Below, piece by piece: positions 34,935 through 43,700 of a stretch of DNA of 64,000 nt. The stretch lies in assembly GCF_018860165.1 (NCBI RefSeq), contig NZ_JAHKNG010000002.1:186001-250000 (forward strand), read 5' to 3'. The notes beneath the pieces are model-generated. The model did no database searches, was not told where the DNA came from, and was given only the letters and a program-made list of their open reading frames with translations. This DNA comes from Paracoccus marinaquae. GTDB lineage: Bacteria > Pseudomonadota > Alphaproteobacteria > Rhodobacterales > Rhodobacteraceae. Position numbers and translations under genes: made by a program. Each line of letters starts with the position of its first letter. The first letter of the stretch is position 1.

Positions 34935-35533
34935 ACTGGCTGGATGAGGCCGATCTGGCGCGGCTTTATGACGAGCCGCGGCCGACGGCGCTGCGCAAGG
35001 TGGCAGATCGCCTGACACCGGATTACGCGGCGTTCCTGCGGGCGGCGCGGTTCTGCGTGCTTGCGACGGTCGGACCCGAGGGCACCGATGCCAGCCCGCG
35101 CGGAGACGAGGCGCCGGTGGTGCGCGCGCTGGACGATCGGCATCTGGCACTGCCCGACTGGCGCGGCAACGACCGCATCGATTCGCTGAGGAACATCGTG
35201 CGCGACGGGCGGGTCAGCCTGACCTTTCTGGTCCGCGGCTCGGGCAACGCGATCCGGGTGAACGGCCGGGCACGGCTGACCGATGACGCGGAACTGCTGC
35301 AGGGTTTCGAGCGGCAGGGAAACCTTCCCCGGGTGGTGATCGTCGTGCGCATCGCCGAGGTCTATTTCCAATGCGCCCGGGCGGTCATCCGCTCCGGGCT
35401 GTGGGAAGACCGGGATGACAGCGAGGGCCTGCCGAGCCCCGGCCGGATCCTTGCGAACCTGACCGGAAACGAGGTCGGTGGCCCGGCCTATGACGCCGAA
35501 TGGCCGGTCCGCGCCGCCCGCACGATGTGGTAG
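34931..35533 (+). CDS. Pyridoxamine 5'-phosphate oxidase-family flavoprotein
   Basis: A 200-residue protein. Seen: the split-barrel FMN-binding pattern with ARFCVLATVGPEGTDASPRG, LALPDWRGNDRIDSLRNI and AIRVNGRARLTDD, which fits the MSMEG_1061-type subfamily of PPOX proteins. The substrate is not known for this subfamily. It is the last gene of the ftsE operon, coupled by ATGA to plsC, and converges on accA. Confidence 0.85.
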   Translation: MNWLDEADLARLYDEPRPTALRKVADRLTPDYAAFLRAARFCVLATVGPEGTDASPRGDEAPVVRALDDRHLALPDWRGNDRIDSLRNIVRDGRVSLTFLVRGSGNAIRVNGRARLTDDAELLQGFERQGNLPRVVIVVRIAEVYFQCARAVIRSGLWEDRDDSEGLPSPGRILANLTGNEVGGPAYDAEWPVRAARTMW

Positions 35534-35566
35534 CCGGTTCGACGGCGCGACCTTGCCGCCTGCGGT

Positions 35567-36526
35567 TCAGGCCAGCGATTTCGATCCCATGGACAGGAAT
35601 TTCTGCCGCCGGTCGCGGATCAGATCGGCGGGCTGGCGGCCTGAAAGCTCTTTCAGCATCGCCGCGATCTCGTCACCCACGGCCGCCATGGCAGCGGCGG
35701 GATCGCGCTGCGCGCCGCCCATCGGTTCGGGCACGATGCGATCGATCACGCCCAGCTTTTTCAGATCCTGGGCGGTCAGGCGCAGCGCCTCGGCGGCGTC
35801 GCGCATCTTGTCGGCATCCTTCCACAGGATCGAGGCGCAGCCCTCGGGCGAGATCACCGAATAGATGGAATGTTCCAGCATGGCGATGCGGTTCGCCGTG
35901 GCAAAGGCCACCGCCCCGCCCGAGCCGCCCTCGCCGATGATGACCGAAACCAGCGGCACGCCGATATCGAGGCATTTCTGGGTGCAGCGGGCGATGGCCT
36001 CGGACTGGCCCCGTTCCTCGGCGCCCTTGCCGGGATAGGCGCCCGGGGTATCGACCAGCGTCACCACCGGCAGGCCGAACCTGTGCGCCATGTCCATCAG
36101 CCGGATCGCCTTGCGATAGCCCTCGGGCCGGGCCATGCCGAAATTGTGGTGAATCCGGGTCCGGGTGTCATTGCCCTTCTCATGGCCGATCACCACGCAG
36201 GGACGGTCCCGAAAGCGGGCGAGGCCGCCCATCACGGCGTGATCGTCGCCAAAGGCGCGGTCCCCGGCCAGGGGCGTGTATTCGTTGAACAGCGCCTCGA
36301 TATAGTCGCGGCAATGCGGCCGGTCGGGATGGCGCGCGACCTGGGTTTTCCGCCAGGGATCGAGGCTCTTGTAAAGCTCTCTCAGCAGGTCGCCGGCCTT
36401 CCGGTCCAGCGCCGCGGCCTCTTTCTCGACATCGACCGCATCCTCGGCCTTGCGGGCCATGGCGCGAAGCTCTTCGGCCTTGCCCTCGATATCGGCCAGC
36501 GGCTTCTCGAAATCCAGATAGACCAT
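35567..36526 (-). CDS. accA: Acetyl-CoA carboxylase carboxyltransferase subunit alpha
   Basis: A 319-residue protein of standard length. Seen: an N-terminal coiled coil, then [14 protein letters not shown], the [20 protein letters not shown] core, and [12 protein letters not shown] with [12 protein letters not shown]. Known: with AccD it transfers carboxyl from biotin to acetyl-CoA for fatty acid synthesis. Single gene here, divergent from nothing and 105 bp from the aminotransferase gene. Confidence 0.97.
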   Translation of the reverse strand: MVYLDFEKPLADIEGKAEELRAMARKAEDAVDVEKEAAALDRKAGDLLRELYKSLDPWRKTQVARHPDRPHCRDYIEALFNEYTPLAGDRAFGDDHAVMGGLARFRDRPCVVIGHEKGNDTRTRIHHNFGMARPEGYRKAIRLMDMAHRFGLPVVTLVDTPGAYPGKGAEERGQSEAIARCTQKCLDIGVPLVSVIIGEGGSGGAVAFATANRIAMLEHSIYSVISPEGCASILWKDADKMRDAAEALRLTAQDLKKLGVIDRIVPEPMGGAQRDPAAAMAAVGDEIAAMLKELSGRQPADLIRDRRQKFLSMGSKSLA

Positions 36527-36631
36527 GCGCGGGATGCTCCGGGGCTGTTCGCGGTTCGCGCCCCTATATGATCGCGCCCGCGCCGGATTGCAACGCGCGG
36601 CCTGCCGTGGCCGGTCGGGCGCCGCTGCCGA

Positions 36632-37819
36632 TTACTGCAGGTCCGCGAAGGCGCTTTTCAGGCGGCGGACGGCCTCGGCCACATGCGCGCGCGGCGTCGC
36701 GAGGTTGAAACGCAGGAAGGTTTCGCCGCCCCGGCCGAAGCTGGCGCCGTGGTTGGCGGCGATCAGGGCGGTCCGTTCCACGCGGGCGGTGAATTCGGCC
36801 GGGCTCATCCCGGTGCCCGAGAAATCGACCCAGGCCAGATAGGTCGCCTCAAGCGGCATCGAGCGCAGGCCGGGGATGGCGTTCACGCCCTCGTCGAAGA
36901 GGCGCCGGTTGCCGTCCAGATATTCCACCAGCGCATCGGCCCATGCCGCGCCTTCGGGGGAATAGGCGGCGGTGACCATGTCCATGCCGAACAGGCCGGG
37001 CGAGATCGACAGCGCCGCAATCCGGGCCTTGAAGCGGGCGCGCAATCCCTCGTCGGCGATGATCGCGTTGCCCAGATGCGCGCCGGCGATGTTGAAGGTC
37101 TTGGTGGCGGCATTGAGCGTGACCAGCCGGTCGGCGATTTCGGGCACCGCCGCCGCCGTGACCAGGTGGCGCGGGCTGCCGGGCATGACCAGATCGCAAT
37201 GCACCTCGTCCGAGATCAGGATCAGGTCGTGGCGGATGCAGAAATCCGCGACCTCGCGCAGTTCCGCCTCGGTCCAGACCCGTCCGCCGGGATTGTGCGG
37301 CGAGCAGAGGATCAGAAGTCTCTCGCGGCCGGTCAGCATGGTTTCCCACCGCGACCAGTCCATGCGATAGGCGCCGTCCCGATTTGCCAGCGGCAGTTCC
37401 AGCAACTCGCGCCCGGCGGCGCGGGTGACGCGGCCGAAGGCGTGATAGACCGGCGACATCACCGCCACGCCGTCGCCGGGCCGGGTATAGGCGTCGATTG
37501 CCAGCGCCACGGCATTGACCAGACCGGCGGTGGTCAGGATCCAGCCGGTATCGACCTTCCAGCCGTGGCGGTTGGCCATCCACCACGCGATCGCGTCCAG
37601 ATAGGGGCCATGCGCGCCGGGATAGCCATAGACGCCATGCGCGGCCGTCGCCTCGACCGCGCGCTGGACGGCGGCGGGCGGGCGGAAATCCATGTCGGCC
37701 ACCCACATCGCCAACCCGCCCTCGGCCGGGCAGACCCCATAGGCGCCCTTCATGTCGTCCCATTTCGAGCAATGGGTGCCGGTGCGGTCGATGATCTCGT
37801 CGAAATCCGGGCGGGTCAT
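36632..37819 (-). CDS. MalY/PatB-family PLP-dependent C-S lyase or aminotransferase
   Basis: A 395-residue fold-type I PLP enzyme. Seen: WVADMDFRPPAAV near the N-terminus, CSPHNPGGRVW, ISDEVHCDLV, and the Schiff-base lysine in NAATKTFNIAGAH. These signatures define the MalY/PatB group. Known: members cleave cystathionine or other cysteine S-conjugates; some act in regulation. The precise substrate is not evident. Confidence 0.9.
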   Translation of the reverse strand: MTRPDFDEIIDRTGTHCSKWDDMKGAYGVCPAEGGLAMWVADMDFRPPAAVQRAVEATAAHGVYGYPGAHGPYLDAIAWWMANRHGWKVDTGWILTTAGLVNAVALAIDAYTRPGDGVAVMSPVYHAFGRVTRAAGRELLELPLANRDGAYRMDWSRWETMLTGRERLLILCSPHNPGGRVWTEAELREVADFCIRHDLILISDEVHCDLVMPGSPRHLVTAAAVPEIADRLVTLNAATKTFNIAGAHLGNAIIADEGLRARFKARIAALSISPGLFGMDMVTAAYSPEGAAWADALVEYLDGNRRLFDEGVNAIPGLRSMPLEATYLAWVDFSGTGMSPAEFTARVERTALIAANHGASFGRGGETFLRFNLATPRAHVAEAVRRLKSAFADLQ

Positions 37820-37899
37820 GGGGGCCTCGTCGCTGTGGCGGTCAGGCCCTGCATACGCCGGTTGTTGCGTCTGGTGAAGCCATCCCCTAAATCGCCCAT

Positions 37900-38421
37900 A
37901 TGACCCTGCGCCCGATCCTGATCCATCCCGACCCGCGCCTGAAGAAGGTGGCCGAGCCCATCGCCCGCATCACGCCCGAGATCGAGGCGCTGGCGGAGGA
38001 CATGCTGGCGACCATGTACGAGGCGCCGGGGATCGGGCTGGCCGGCCCGCAGGTCGGCGTGCTGAAGCGCATCTTCGTGATGGACGCGACCCGCGATCCC
38101 GAGGCCGAGCGGACGCCTCTGGTGCTGGTCAATCCCGAGATCGAACAGGTCTCGGAAGACCTGAACGTCTATGAGGAGGGATGCCTGTCGATCCCCGATC
38201 AATATGCCGACGTGACCCGGCCCGCGCAGGTGCGGATGCGCTGGCTGGGGCTGGACGGCAAGACCCATCAGCAGGATTTCGACGGGCTCTGGGCGACCTG
38301 CGCCCAGCACGAGCTGGACCACCTGAACGGGGTGCTGTTCATCGACCATATCTCGGCCATCAAGCGGCAGATGATCACCCGCAGGATGGTCAAGCTGAAG
38401 CGCGAGCAGGCGCGTGCCTGA
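37900..38421 (+). CDS. def: Peptide deformylase
   Basis: A 173-residue protein with all three deformylase motifs: GIGLAGPQVGV, EEGCLSIPD with the metal-binding cysteine, and the HEXXH helix QHELDHLNG. Known: it removes the N-formyl group from nascent proteins. This copy appears catalytically complete, in contrast to the paralogue 27 bp downstream. The usual partner fmt is not adjacent. Confidence 0.96.
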   Translation: MTLRPILIHPDPRLKKVAEPIARITPEIEALAEDMLATMYEAPGIGLAGPQVGVLKRIFVMDATRDPEAERTPLVLVNPEIEQVSEDLNVYEEGCLSIPDQYADVTRPAQVRMRWLGLDGKTHQQDFDGLWATCAQHELDHLNGVLFIDHISAIKRQMITRRMVKLKREQARA

Positions 38422-38448
38422 GCCCGGCCGCCGGTCCAAGGCCCGCGC

Positions 38449-38952
38449 ATGACCGTCCGGCCCTTCCTCGGCCATGATGACCGCCGCCTGCACCTGCCGG
38501 CCGGGCCGGTCGCCGCCGTGACCGAGACGGTGCAGATGATCTGGGACGACATGATCGACACGATGGAGGCGATGCCGGGGGTGGGGCTGGCGGCGCCGCA
38601 GATCGGCATCATGCTGCGGCTGGCGGTGGTCGATGCCTCGGAGAGGCGCGGGCAGGCGCTGCGCTTGGCCAATCCCGAGATCCTGCATGCCAGCGCGCAG
38701 CTGCGCGCCCATGACGAGGCCAGCCCGAACCTGCCCGGCGTCTCGGCCCGGATCAGCCGGCCGCGGGCGGTGACGGTGCGGTTCCTGAACGCGGCGGGCG
38801 AGGTCGAAGAGCGCGATTTCGTCGGCCTCTGGGCGGTCAGCGTCCAGCACCAGATCGACCATCTGAACGGGCGGCTCTATGTGGACCACCTGTCGCCCCT
38901 GCGCCGCAAGATGCTGGTGCAGAAATCGGCCAAGCTGGCGCGACGGGGATAG
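38449..38952 (+). CDS. Deformylase paralogue lacking catalytic residues
   Basis: A 167-residue protein clearly of the deformylase fold (motif 1 is GVGLAAPQIGI). Seen: the EGCLS motif is EASPNLPGV, so the metal-binding cysteine is gone, and the HEXXH helix is QHQIDHLNG, so the catalytic glutamate is glutamine while both histidines remain. It follows the complete def gene. Inferred: it is not a normal deformylase; it may bind nascent chains, assist Def, or act on another substrate. Confidence 0.9.
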   Translation: MTVRPFLGHDDRRLHLPAGPVAAVTETVQMIWDDMIDTMEAMPGVGLAAPQIGIMLRLAVVDASERRGQALRLANPEILHASAQLRAHDEASPNLPGVSARISRPRAVTVRFLNAAGEVEERDFVGLWAVSVQHQIDHLNGRLYVDHLSPLRRKMLVQKSAKLARRG

Positions 38953-39476
38953 CGCCCCGACCCCGAAACCAACCGTCCTGACCCCCGGCCGCGTTGCGGC
39001 GGGGGATGCAACACGGGCGGGCGTTGCGTGTTGCGCTGCCCGGCGGGGTGGTCGTGGAATGGCCAGCAAATGCCGGGTTTTGCGAGGCACGGCGCGTCCA
39101 CCGGGGCGGCACCGGATGTGCACAGCGCGTACACAGCCTGCGAACGGTGGATCAAGACATGGTTGAACAGGGCCGGATGGTCCTGCCCCAACGTCAGAGG
39201 TCCTGCCGGTGGGGCGACGGTCGGTGTGCAGCCGCCATGCGCGAAGGGTTGATCAGATGACGGCTAGGCGGGATGAAGCGGGCCTTCGCTGGGCGGCGCA
39301 AAATATGCGCTGCGGCTGTCAGGGGTTCGAAAAGTGGGCGGTAAGTCGGCTTTCGCTGCGTATGGCGCGAACGTCAGGAACGCGCAGTTTTCGGTCGGCT
39401 CGGACTTTCCAACATTCGGAATGACAAGCTAACGCTTCGCCCGTATGCTGACCGCCAAAAAAGGTTTGGGGCGGCA
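38953..39476. other. 524-bp stretch without a supportable gene
   Basis: Composition shifts from GC-rich at the left to more balanced near 39300-39470, matching the unusual gene downstream. A frame containing ALRVALPGGVVVEWPA (~39024-39071) looks slightly like an insertion-sequence accessory protein, but it is too short to call. Nothing else is seen. Confidence 0.4.
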
Positions 39477-40391
39477 GTGAGCACTTTCAAAATCGGATTT
39501 GACGGACCATCAGTCGAGAACGGCGAAATTGATGTCGCCGATCTCGCCCCCGCGCTTCTCGCGCTTGGAGAGCTTTTTTCTGCTGCCAATCAGGCGCTTA
39601 ACCAGGATCGTGCAGAAGCCAAACTGCGAATCCGGGCCTCAGAAAAGGGCAGCTTTGTTGCCCTGCTTTCCTTAGATGTCAGCTTCGTCACCGACCTTCT
39701 AGATATGGTCGCCGCGTACCCAGACCGAGTCACAGCGGCGGACCAACTGCTAGACCTTCTGATAAAAGGCGGCGGCGCGCTCGCAACGGGAACGGTCGGA
39801 CTGTTTGGCGCTCTACGCTTCCTGAGAGGCAAGCGCCCTGACAAGACTGAAAAGAATGGAAACGGAACCACCTCGATCACTGTCGGCCCGACGACCATCG
39901 TCGTTGACCAGCGGACGGTCGTTCTTCTCGAGGACTACCGCACCCGCGAGGCCACCGAGAAATTCGTCGGAACTGCCCTCAATGCGAAGGGGATCAACAA
40001 GGTTTCCTTCGATGAAGAGCCCGACGGAACGCCCGAACTCATCCTTACCAAGGATGACATTGCGGCGGTTAAGGTCCCAGAGCCGGAAGACGATGATAAG
40101 ACAGAAACTACCACGAAGCGCGAAGCCTTGGTAAAAATCGTTAGCGCACAATTCGCCGAAGGTTATCTCTGGCGCTTCACCGACGGCACAAACACATTCA
40201 CCGCCTCAATGGAAGATCAGGATTTCTTGAATCGGCTGGACCGCTCGGAAGTCGTCCTTTCCAAGAACGACACCCTGCGCTGCGAAATCGAAGAAACGCA
40301 GACTCTCGCAGGCAACAAATTGAAGACAGACGCCAAAATTCTCGAAGTCAAAGAACATATTTCCGGCGCTCGCCAGTTGAAGCTCCTCTGA
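39477..40391 (+). CDS. Hypothetical protein, probable recent acquisition
   Basis: A 304-residue protein starting at GTG. Seen: an N-terminal part TFKIGFDGPSVENGEIDVAD followed by LAPALLALGELFSAAN, a hydrophobic Gly/Leu segment near residue 100 and a charged C-terminal half rich in Asp/Glu/Lys/Thr. I recall similar N-termini in uncharacterised proteins of genomic islands, but no function. Codon use is visibly less GC-biased at third positions than neighbouring genes, and the gene sits between two stretches without genes, so horizontal transfer is likely. A defence role is conceivable but nothing in the sequence shows it. Confidence 0.75.
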   Translation: MSTFKIGFDGPSVENGEIDVADLAPALLALGELFSAANQALNQDRAEAKLRIRASEKGSFVALLSLDVSFVTDLLDMVAAYPDRVTAADQLLDLLIKGGGALATGTVGLFGALRFLRGKRPDKTEKNGNGTTSITVGPTTIVVDQRTVVLLEDYRTREATEKFVGTALNAKGINKVSFDEEPDGTPELILTKDDIAAVKVPEPEDDDKTETTTKREALVKIVSAQFAEGYLWRFTDGTNTFTASMEDQDFLNRLDRSEVVLSKNDTLRCEIEETQTLAGNKLKTDAKILEVKEHISGARQLKLL

Positions 40392-40730
40392 ATCTAGCGT
40401 TACAGCCAAGCGGACTTAACAACGGTCGGGGTGTTTTTTCGGCACTGTATTCGATCTCCCCTCACCTTCGCATCCCTCCGGCGGAGGCTGTCTGATGTGG
40501 TTTCGGGCTGGGAACCGGCCATCTGCTACGTCTTCCACGAAGGTCCGCTCAGGGCCGGCCTTTCCGGGCCGCCTAAGTTTTGACTGCAGAATGCAGCACC
40601 GGCACGCTCGGTAGATTGGGTTCAATCCTGCGGCGAGAGTTTTCCGGTCCGGTTCCAAACGACATTCCGTGCCCGACAAGACAGGTCCTGTGGCCCCGGC
40701 CGATGATGGTTCCGCCTGCGTGGCGCGGGG
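40392..40730. other. 339-bp stretch without a supportable gene
   Basis: It holds a short hairpin CCTCC-GGC-GGAGG near 40475-40490 and a six-T run near 40433 after the hypothetical gene, which may help termination. No coding sequence could be supported. Confidence 0.4.
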
Positions 40731-41516
40731 CTAGAGGTCGAAGCTGGCGAAGACCGGGACGTGGTCGCTGGGCTGGTCCCAGCCGCGCACCGGGCGCAGC
40801 ACGCGGCTGCCGTGGCCGGCATTGGCGATGTCGGGGCTGGCCCAGACGTGGTCCAGCCGGCGGCCCTTGTCGGCGGCGTCCCAGTCGCGGGCGCGATAGC
40901 TCCACCACGAATAGAGCAGCCCCTCGGGGATGTCCTGGCGGGTGATGTCGACCCATCCGCCGGCATCCTGCGCGGCCAGCAGATGCTCGACCTCGATCGG
41001 GGTGTGGCTGACGATCTTCAGAAGCTGCCTGTGGGACCAGACATCATCCTCGCGCGGGGCGATGTTGAAATCGCCGACCATGATCGCGCGCCGGGGCCGG
41101 TCGGCATGGAAGACGTCGCGCATCTCGGCCACGAAATCGAGCTTCTGGCCGAATTTCTCGTTCACCGTGCGGTCGGGGATGTCGCCGCCGGCCGGCACAT
41201 ACATGTTGTGGATCACCACGCCGTTCTCCAGCCGGGCGGCGACATGGCGGGCATGGCCCATGCGCGCCCAGTCGCGGTCGCCCGCATCCTCGATCGGCAG
41301 GCGCGACAGGATGGCGACGCCGTTATAGCCCTTCTGCCCGCGCGCGACGATATGGCTGTAGCCGAGATCGCGGAACTGTTCGGTCGGGATCTTCTCGACC
41401 GGCGACTTGCATTCCTGCAGGCAGAGGATATCGGGCGCCTCGTCGCGCAGGAGCCGGGCGACCAGCCCCTCGCGCAGTCGGACCGAGTTGATGTTCCAGG
41501 TGGCGATGGTGAACAT
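40731..41516 (-). CDS. xth: Exodeoxyribonuclease III
   Basis: A 261-residue EEP-family nuclease. Seen: ATWNINSVR at the start, LCLQECKSP with the metal-binding glutamate, the GYNGVAILSR segment, MVGDFNIAPREDDVW, and the C-terminal RRLDHVWASPD and PSDHVPV with the catalytic histidine. Full length. Known: 3'-5' exonuclease and AP endonuclease in base-excision repair. Confidence 0.95.
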   Translation of the reverse strand: MFTIATWNINSVRLREGLVARLLRDEAPDILCLQECKSPVEKIPTEQFRDLGYSHIVARGQKGYNGVAILSRLPIEDAGDRDWARMGHARHVAARLENGVVIHNMYVPAGGDIPDRTVNEKFGQKLDFVAEMRDVFHADRPRRAIMVGDFNIAPREDDVWSHRQLLKIVSHTPIEVEHLLAAQDAGGWVDITRQDIPEGLLYSWWSYRARDWDAADKGRRLDHVWASPDIANAGHGSRVLRPVRGWDQPSDHVPVFASFDL

Positions 41517-41666
41517 GGGCGGGCTCCTTCTTGCCGGCGGACCCTAGCGGCGGCGCCGGGCGGTGTCGAGCCGGGGGCCGATGCCGCGCTGCCGCAATGA
41601 AGGCTTGGTGATCGCGGGCGCGGGCGCTAAGCAGGACAAAAGCGCGGCAGGAAAAGGGGCCCGGGG

Positions 41667-42983
41667 ATGCAGTTGACCGTGGATGAGGCGCTGGCGCAGG
41701 GCGGGACCGGGCGGTTCCAGTGGCGGCTTCTGGGCATCTTCGGGCTGGTCTGGGCGGCCGATGCGATGCAGGTGATCGCGGTCGGCTTTGCCGCGCCCTC
41801 GGTCGCCGCGACCTTCGGGCTGGAGCGGGTGACGGCGCTGCAGATCGGCACGCTGTTCTTCCTTGGCATGTTCGTGGGCGCCTGGGGGTTCGGGCGCATC
41901 GCCGACCGGATCGGGCGGCGCAACGTGCTGATCGGCACGGTGGCGATGGATGCGGTCTTTGGCCTCGCCTCGGTCTTTGCGCAGGACTTCACCCTGCTTC
42001 TGGCGTTGCGCTTTCTGACCGGGGTGGCGGTGGGCGGCACCTTGCCGGTGGATTACGCGATGATGGCCGAGTTCCTGCCGCCGAGGAACCGAGGCCGCTG
42101 GCTGGTCTGGCTGGAGGGGTTCTGGGCCATCGGCACCATCGTCATCGCGCTGACCGCCTGGATCGCGGCCAGCCTGGGTGCGGTGGCGCCGTGGCGCTGG
42201 ATCTTCGCCGTGGCCGCCATCCCGGCGGTGATCGGCATCTTCCTGCGGCTCTGGGTGCCGGAATCGCCGATGTATCTGGTCCGCAAGGGCCGGGCGGCCG
42301 AGGCGAAACGGGTGGTCAACCGGGTGCTGACCGCCAATGGCGTCCACGGGCTGCCTGCCGATGCCGTGCTGGTGCCCGCGCCGCTGCCCGAAGGGGCCGA
42401 GACCTCGATCTTCGCGCCGCTGCTGCGGCTGCGGACCTTCGGCGTGCTGGCCGTGTGGTTCCTTGTCTCGCTGTCCTATTACGGCGTCTTCATCTGGGTG
42501 CCGGGCCAGCTTGCGACCGAGGGCTTCGGCTTCGTGCGCGGCTATGGCTTTCTCGTGGTGCTGGCGCTGGCGCAGATCCCCGGCTATGCGCTGGCCGCCT
42601 GGGGCGTCGAGGCGCTGGGCCGGCGCACCACGCTGATGGGCTTTCTGTTCCTCAGCGCGGCGGGCTGTTTCCTGTTCACCATCGCCAGCGGCACCGCGAT
42701 GGTCGCCGGCTCGCTGATCCTGATGAGCTTTGCGCTGCTGGGCACCTGGGGGGCGCTTTACGCCTTCACGCCCGAGCTTTACCCGACCAATCTGCGCGGC
42801 ACCGGCATGGGTACGGCCAGCGCCATGGCGCGGCTGGGCGGCATCCTGGCGCCAAGCCTGCTGGCCATGGTCTTCGCGCGCGGCTTCGATCTGGCCATCG
42901 GCGTCTTTGCGCTGCTGCTGCTGCTGGGCGCGGCGGCGCTGCTGTTCGTGCGCTCGGAAACCCGCGACGCCGCCATCGCCTGA
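41667..42983 (+). CDS. MFS transporter, sugar-porter/NiaP-like type
   Basis: A 438-residue 12-helix transporter. Seen: the motif A loop FGRIADRIGRRNVL between helices 2 and 3, RFLTGVAVGGTLPVDYAMMA, the central loop LWVPESPMYLVRKGRAAEAK, and PELYPTNLRGTGMGTA toward the end. This pattern fits the metabolite:H+ symporter or sugar-porter-like branch. The substrate is not evident, and no enzyme genes in the same operon point to one. Confidence 0.88.
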   Translation: MQLTVDEALAQGGTGRFQWRLLGIFGLVWAADAMQVIAVGFAAPSVAATFGLERVTALQIGTLFFLGMFVGAWGFGRIADRIGRRNVLIGTVAMDAVFGLASVFAQDFTLLLALRFLTGVAVGGTLPVDYAMMAEFLPPRNRGRWLVWLEGFWAIGTIVIALTAWIAASLGAVAPWRWIFAVAAIPAVIGIFLRLWVPESPMYLVRKGRAAEAKRVVNRVLTANGVHGLPADAVLVPAPLPEGAETSIFAPLLRLRTFGVLAVWFLVSLSYYGVFIWVPGQLATEGFGFVRGYGFLVVLALAQIPGYALAAWGVEALGRRTTLMGFLFLSAAGCFLFTIASGTAMVAGSLILMSFALLGTWGALYAFTPELYPTNLRGTGMGTASAMARLGGILAPSLLAMVFARGFDLAIGVFALLLLLGAAALLFVRSETRDAAIA

Positions 42984-43063
42984 GGCGCGGCAAGGCTGCA
43001 CCCGGCCACCGGTTGGGCGGCCGGGTGCGTCACTGCCCCGGTTCTTCTTGCCTTGCCTGGGTG

Positions 43064-43585
43064 TCAGTCGTCGTCGCCGTCGTCATCGCGGTCGTCGTCG
43101 CGATCACCGCCCCGGCCACGCCCGCCGCCATGGCCGCGGCCATCGTCGTCGTCCCGGTCGCTCCGGCCGGCGCTGCGGCCGCCACCGCGACGACCGCGAT
43201 CGTCGTCATCGTCGTCGCGGTCAAAGCCGCGGCCCCCGCGCCCACGGCCGCGATCATCGTCGTCATCGTCGTCGTCACGCCCGAAGCTGGATCCGCGCCG
43301 GCCGCGGCGGTCGTGATCGTCGTCGTCGTCGCCCCACCAGTCGCCGCGCGCGACCTGCCAGCTGTCGCGGTCGAGCAGCCGCCCGGTCCGGGCGCTGTAA
43401 TCCAGTTCGACCCGCTGGCCGCCGCGCCGGGCCGACACCTCGATCCGCCCGTCGTCGCGATCGATATTGATCGAATGGAAGCCCTGCGCCCGCAACTGGC
43501 TGCGGATCTGCGCCTCGGGGCTCTGTGCCAGGGCCGGCGCGGCGGCCATGACCAGGGCGGCGATCAGAGGAAGCTTGATTTTCAT
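43064..43585 (-). CDS. Secreted PepSY-type protein with Asp/Arg/Gly-rich tail
   Basis: A 173-residue protein. Seen: signal peptide (LPLIAALVMAAAPALAQ), a PepSY-like domain at residues ~22-85 (QLRAQGFHSINIDRDDGRIE, VELDYSARTGRLL), then ~85 residues composed almost only of Asp, Arg and Gly in runs such as DDDDDDDD and RGRGRGGRG. Known: PepSY domains are found in periplasmic protease inhibitors and related proteins. Inferred: the acidic/basic tail may bind metal or polyanions. Divergent from the glutathionyl-hydroquinone reductase gene. Confidence 0.8.
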   Translation of the reverse strand: MKIKLPLIAALVMAAAPALAQSPEAQIRSQLRAQGFHSINIDRDDGRIEVSARRGGQRVELDYSARTGRLLDRDSWQVARGDWWGDDDDDHDRRGRRGSSFGRDDDDDDDDRGRGRGGRGFDRDDDDDDRGRRGGGRSAGRSDRDDDDGRGHGGGRGRGGDRDDDRDDDGDDD

Positions 43586-43651
43586 CGGATTAACCCTTTC
43601 CGTGATATGGATGTCTGGTCTGATTACGGGCGGGGCGCAGGGTTATTCCCG

Positions 43652-43675
43652 CCGGACCGAAAATTTTCGGTCCGG
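43652..43675. promoter_or_regulatory. Perfect 24-bp palindrome in a divergent promoter region
   Basis: Arms CCGGACCGAAAA (43652-43663) and TTTTCGGTCCGG (43664-43675) are exact complements with no spacer. It lies 25 bp before the ATG at 43701 and 67 bp from the divergent PepSY gene start. The location fits an operator; as RNA it could also form a hairpin. Confidence 0.55.
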
Positions 43676-43700
43676 GCCGGAGGACAGGCGGAGGGGACGG

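Noticed and set aside
38994-39260. Possible IS66-type accessory ORF (ALRVALPGGVVVEWPA)
   Set aside because: Similarity is a vague impression over 16 residues, without start, partner genes or inverted repeats.
43053-43316. Tandem-looking CGTCGTCATCGTC tracts as a possible CRISPR or microsatellite
   Set aside because: They are explained by codons for the Asp/Arg/Gly tail of the PepSY protein; there are no regular repeat-spacer units. No CRISPR array was seen anywhere in the window.
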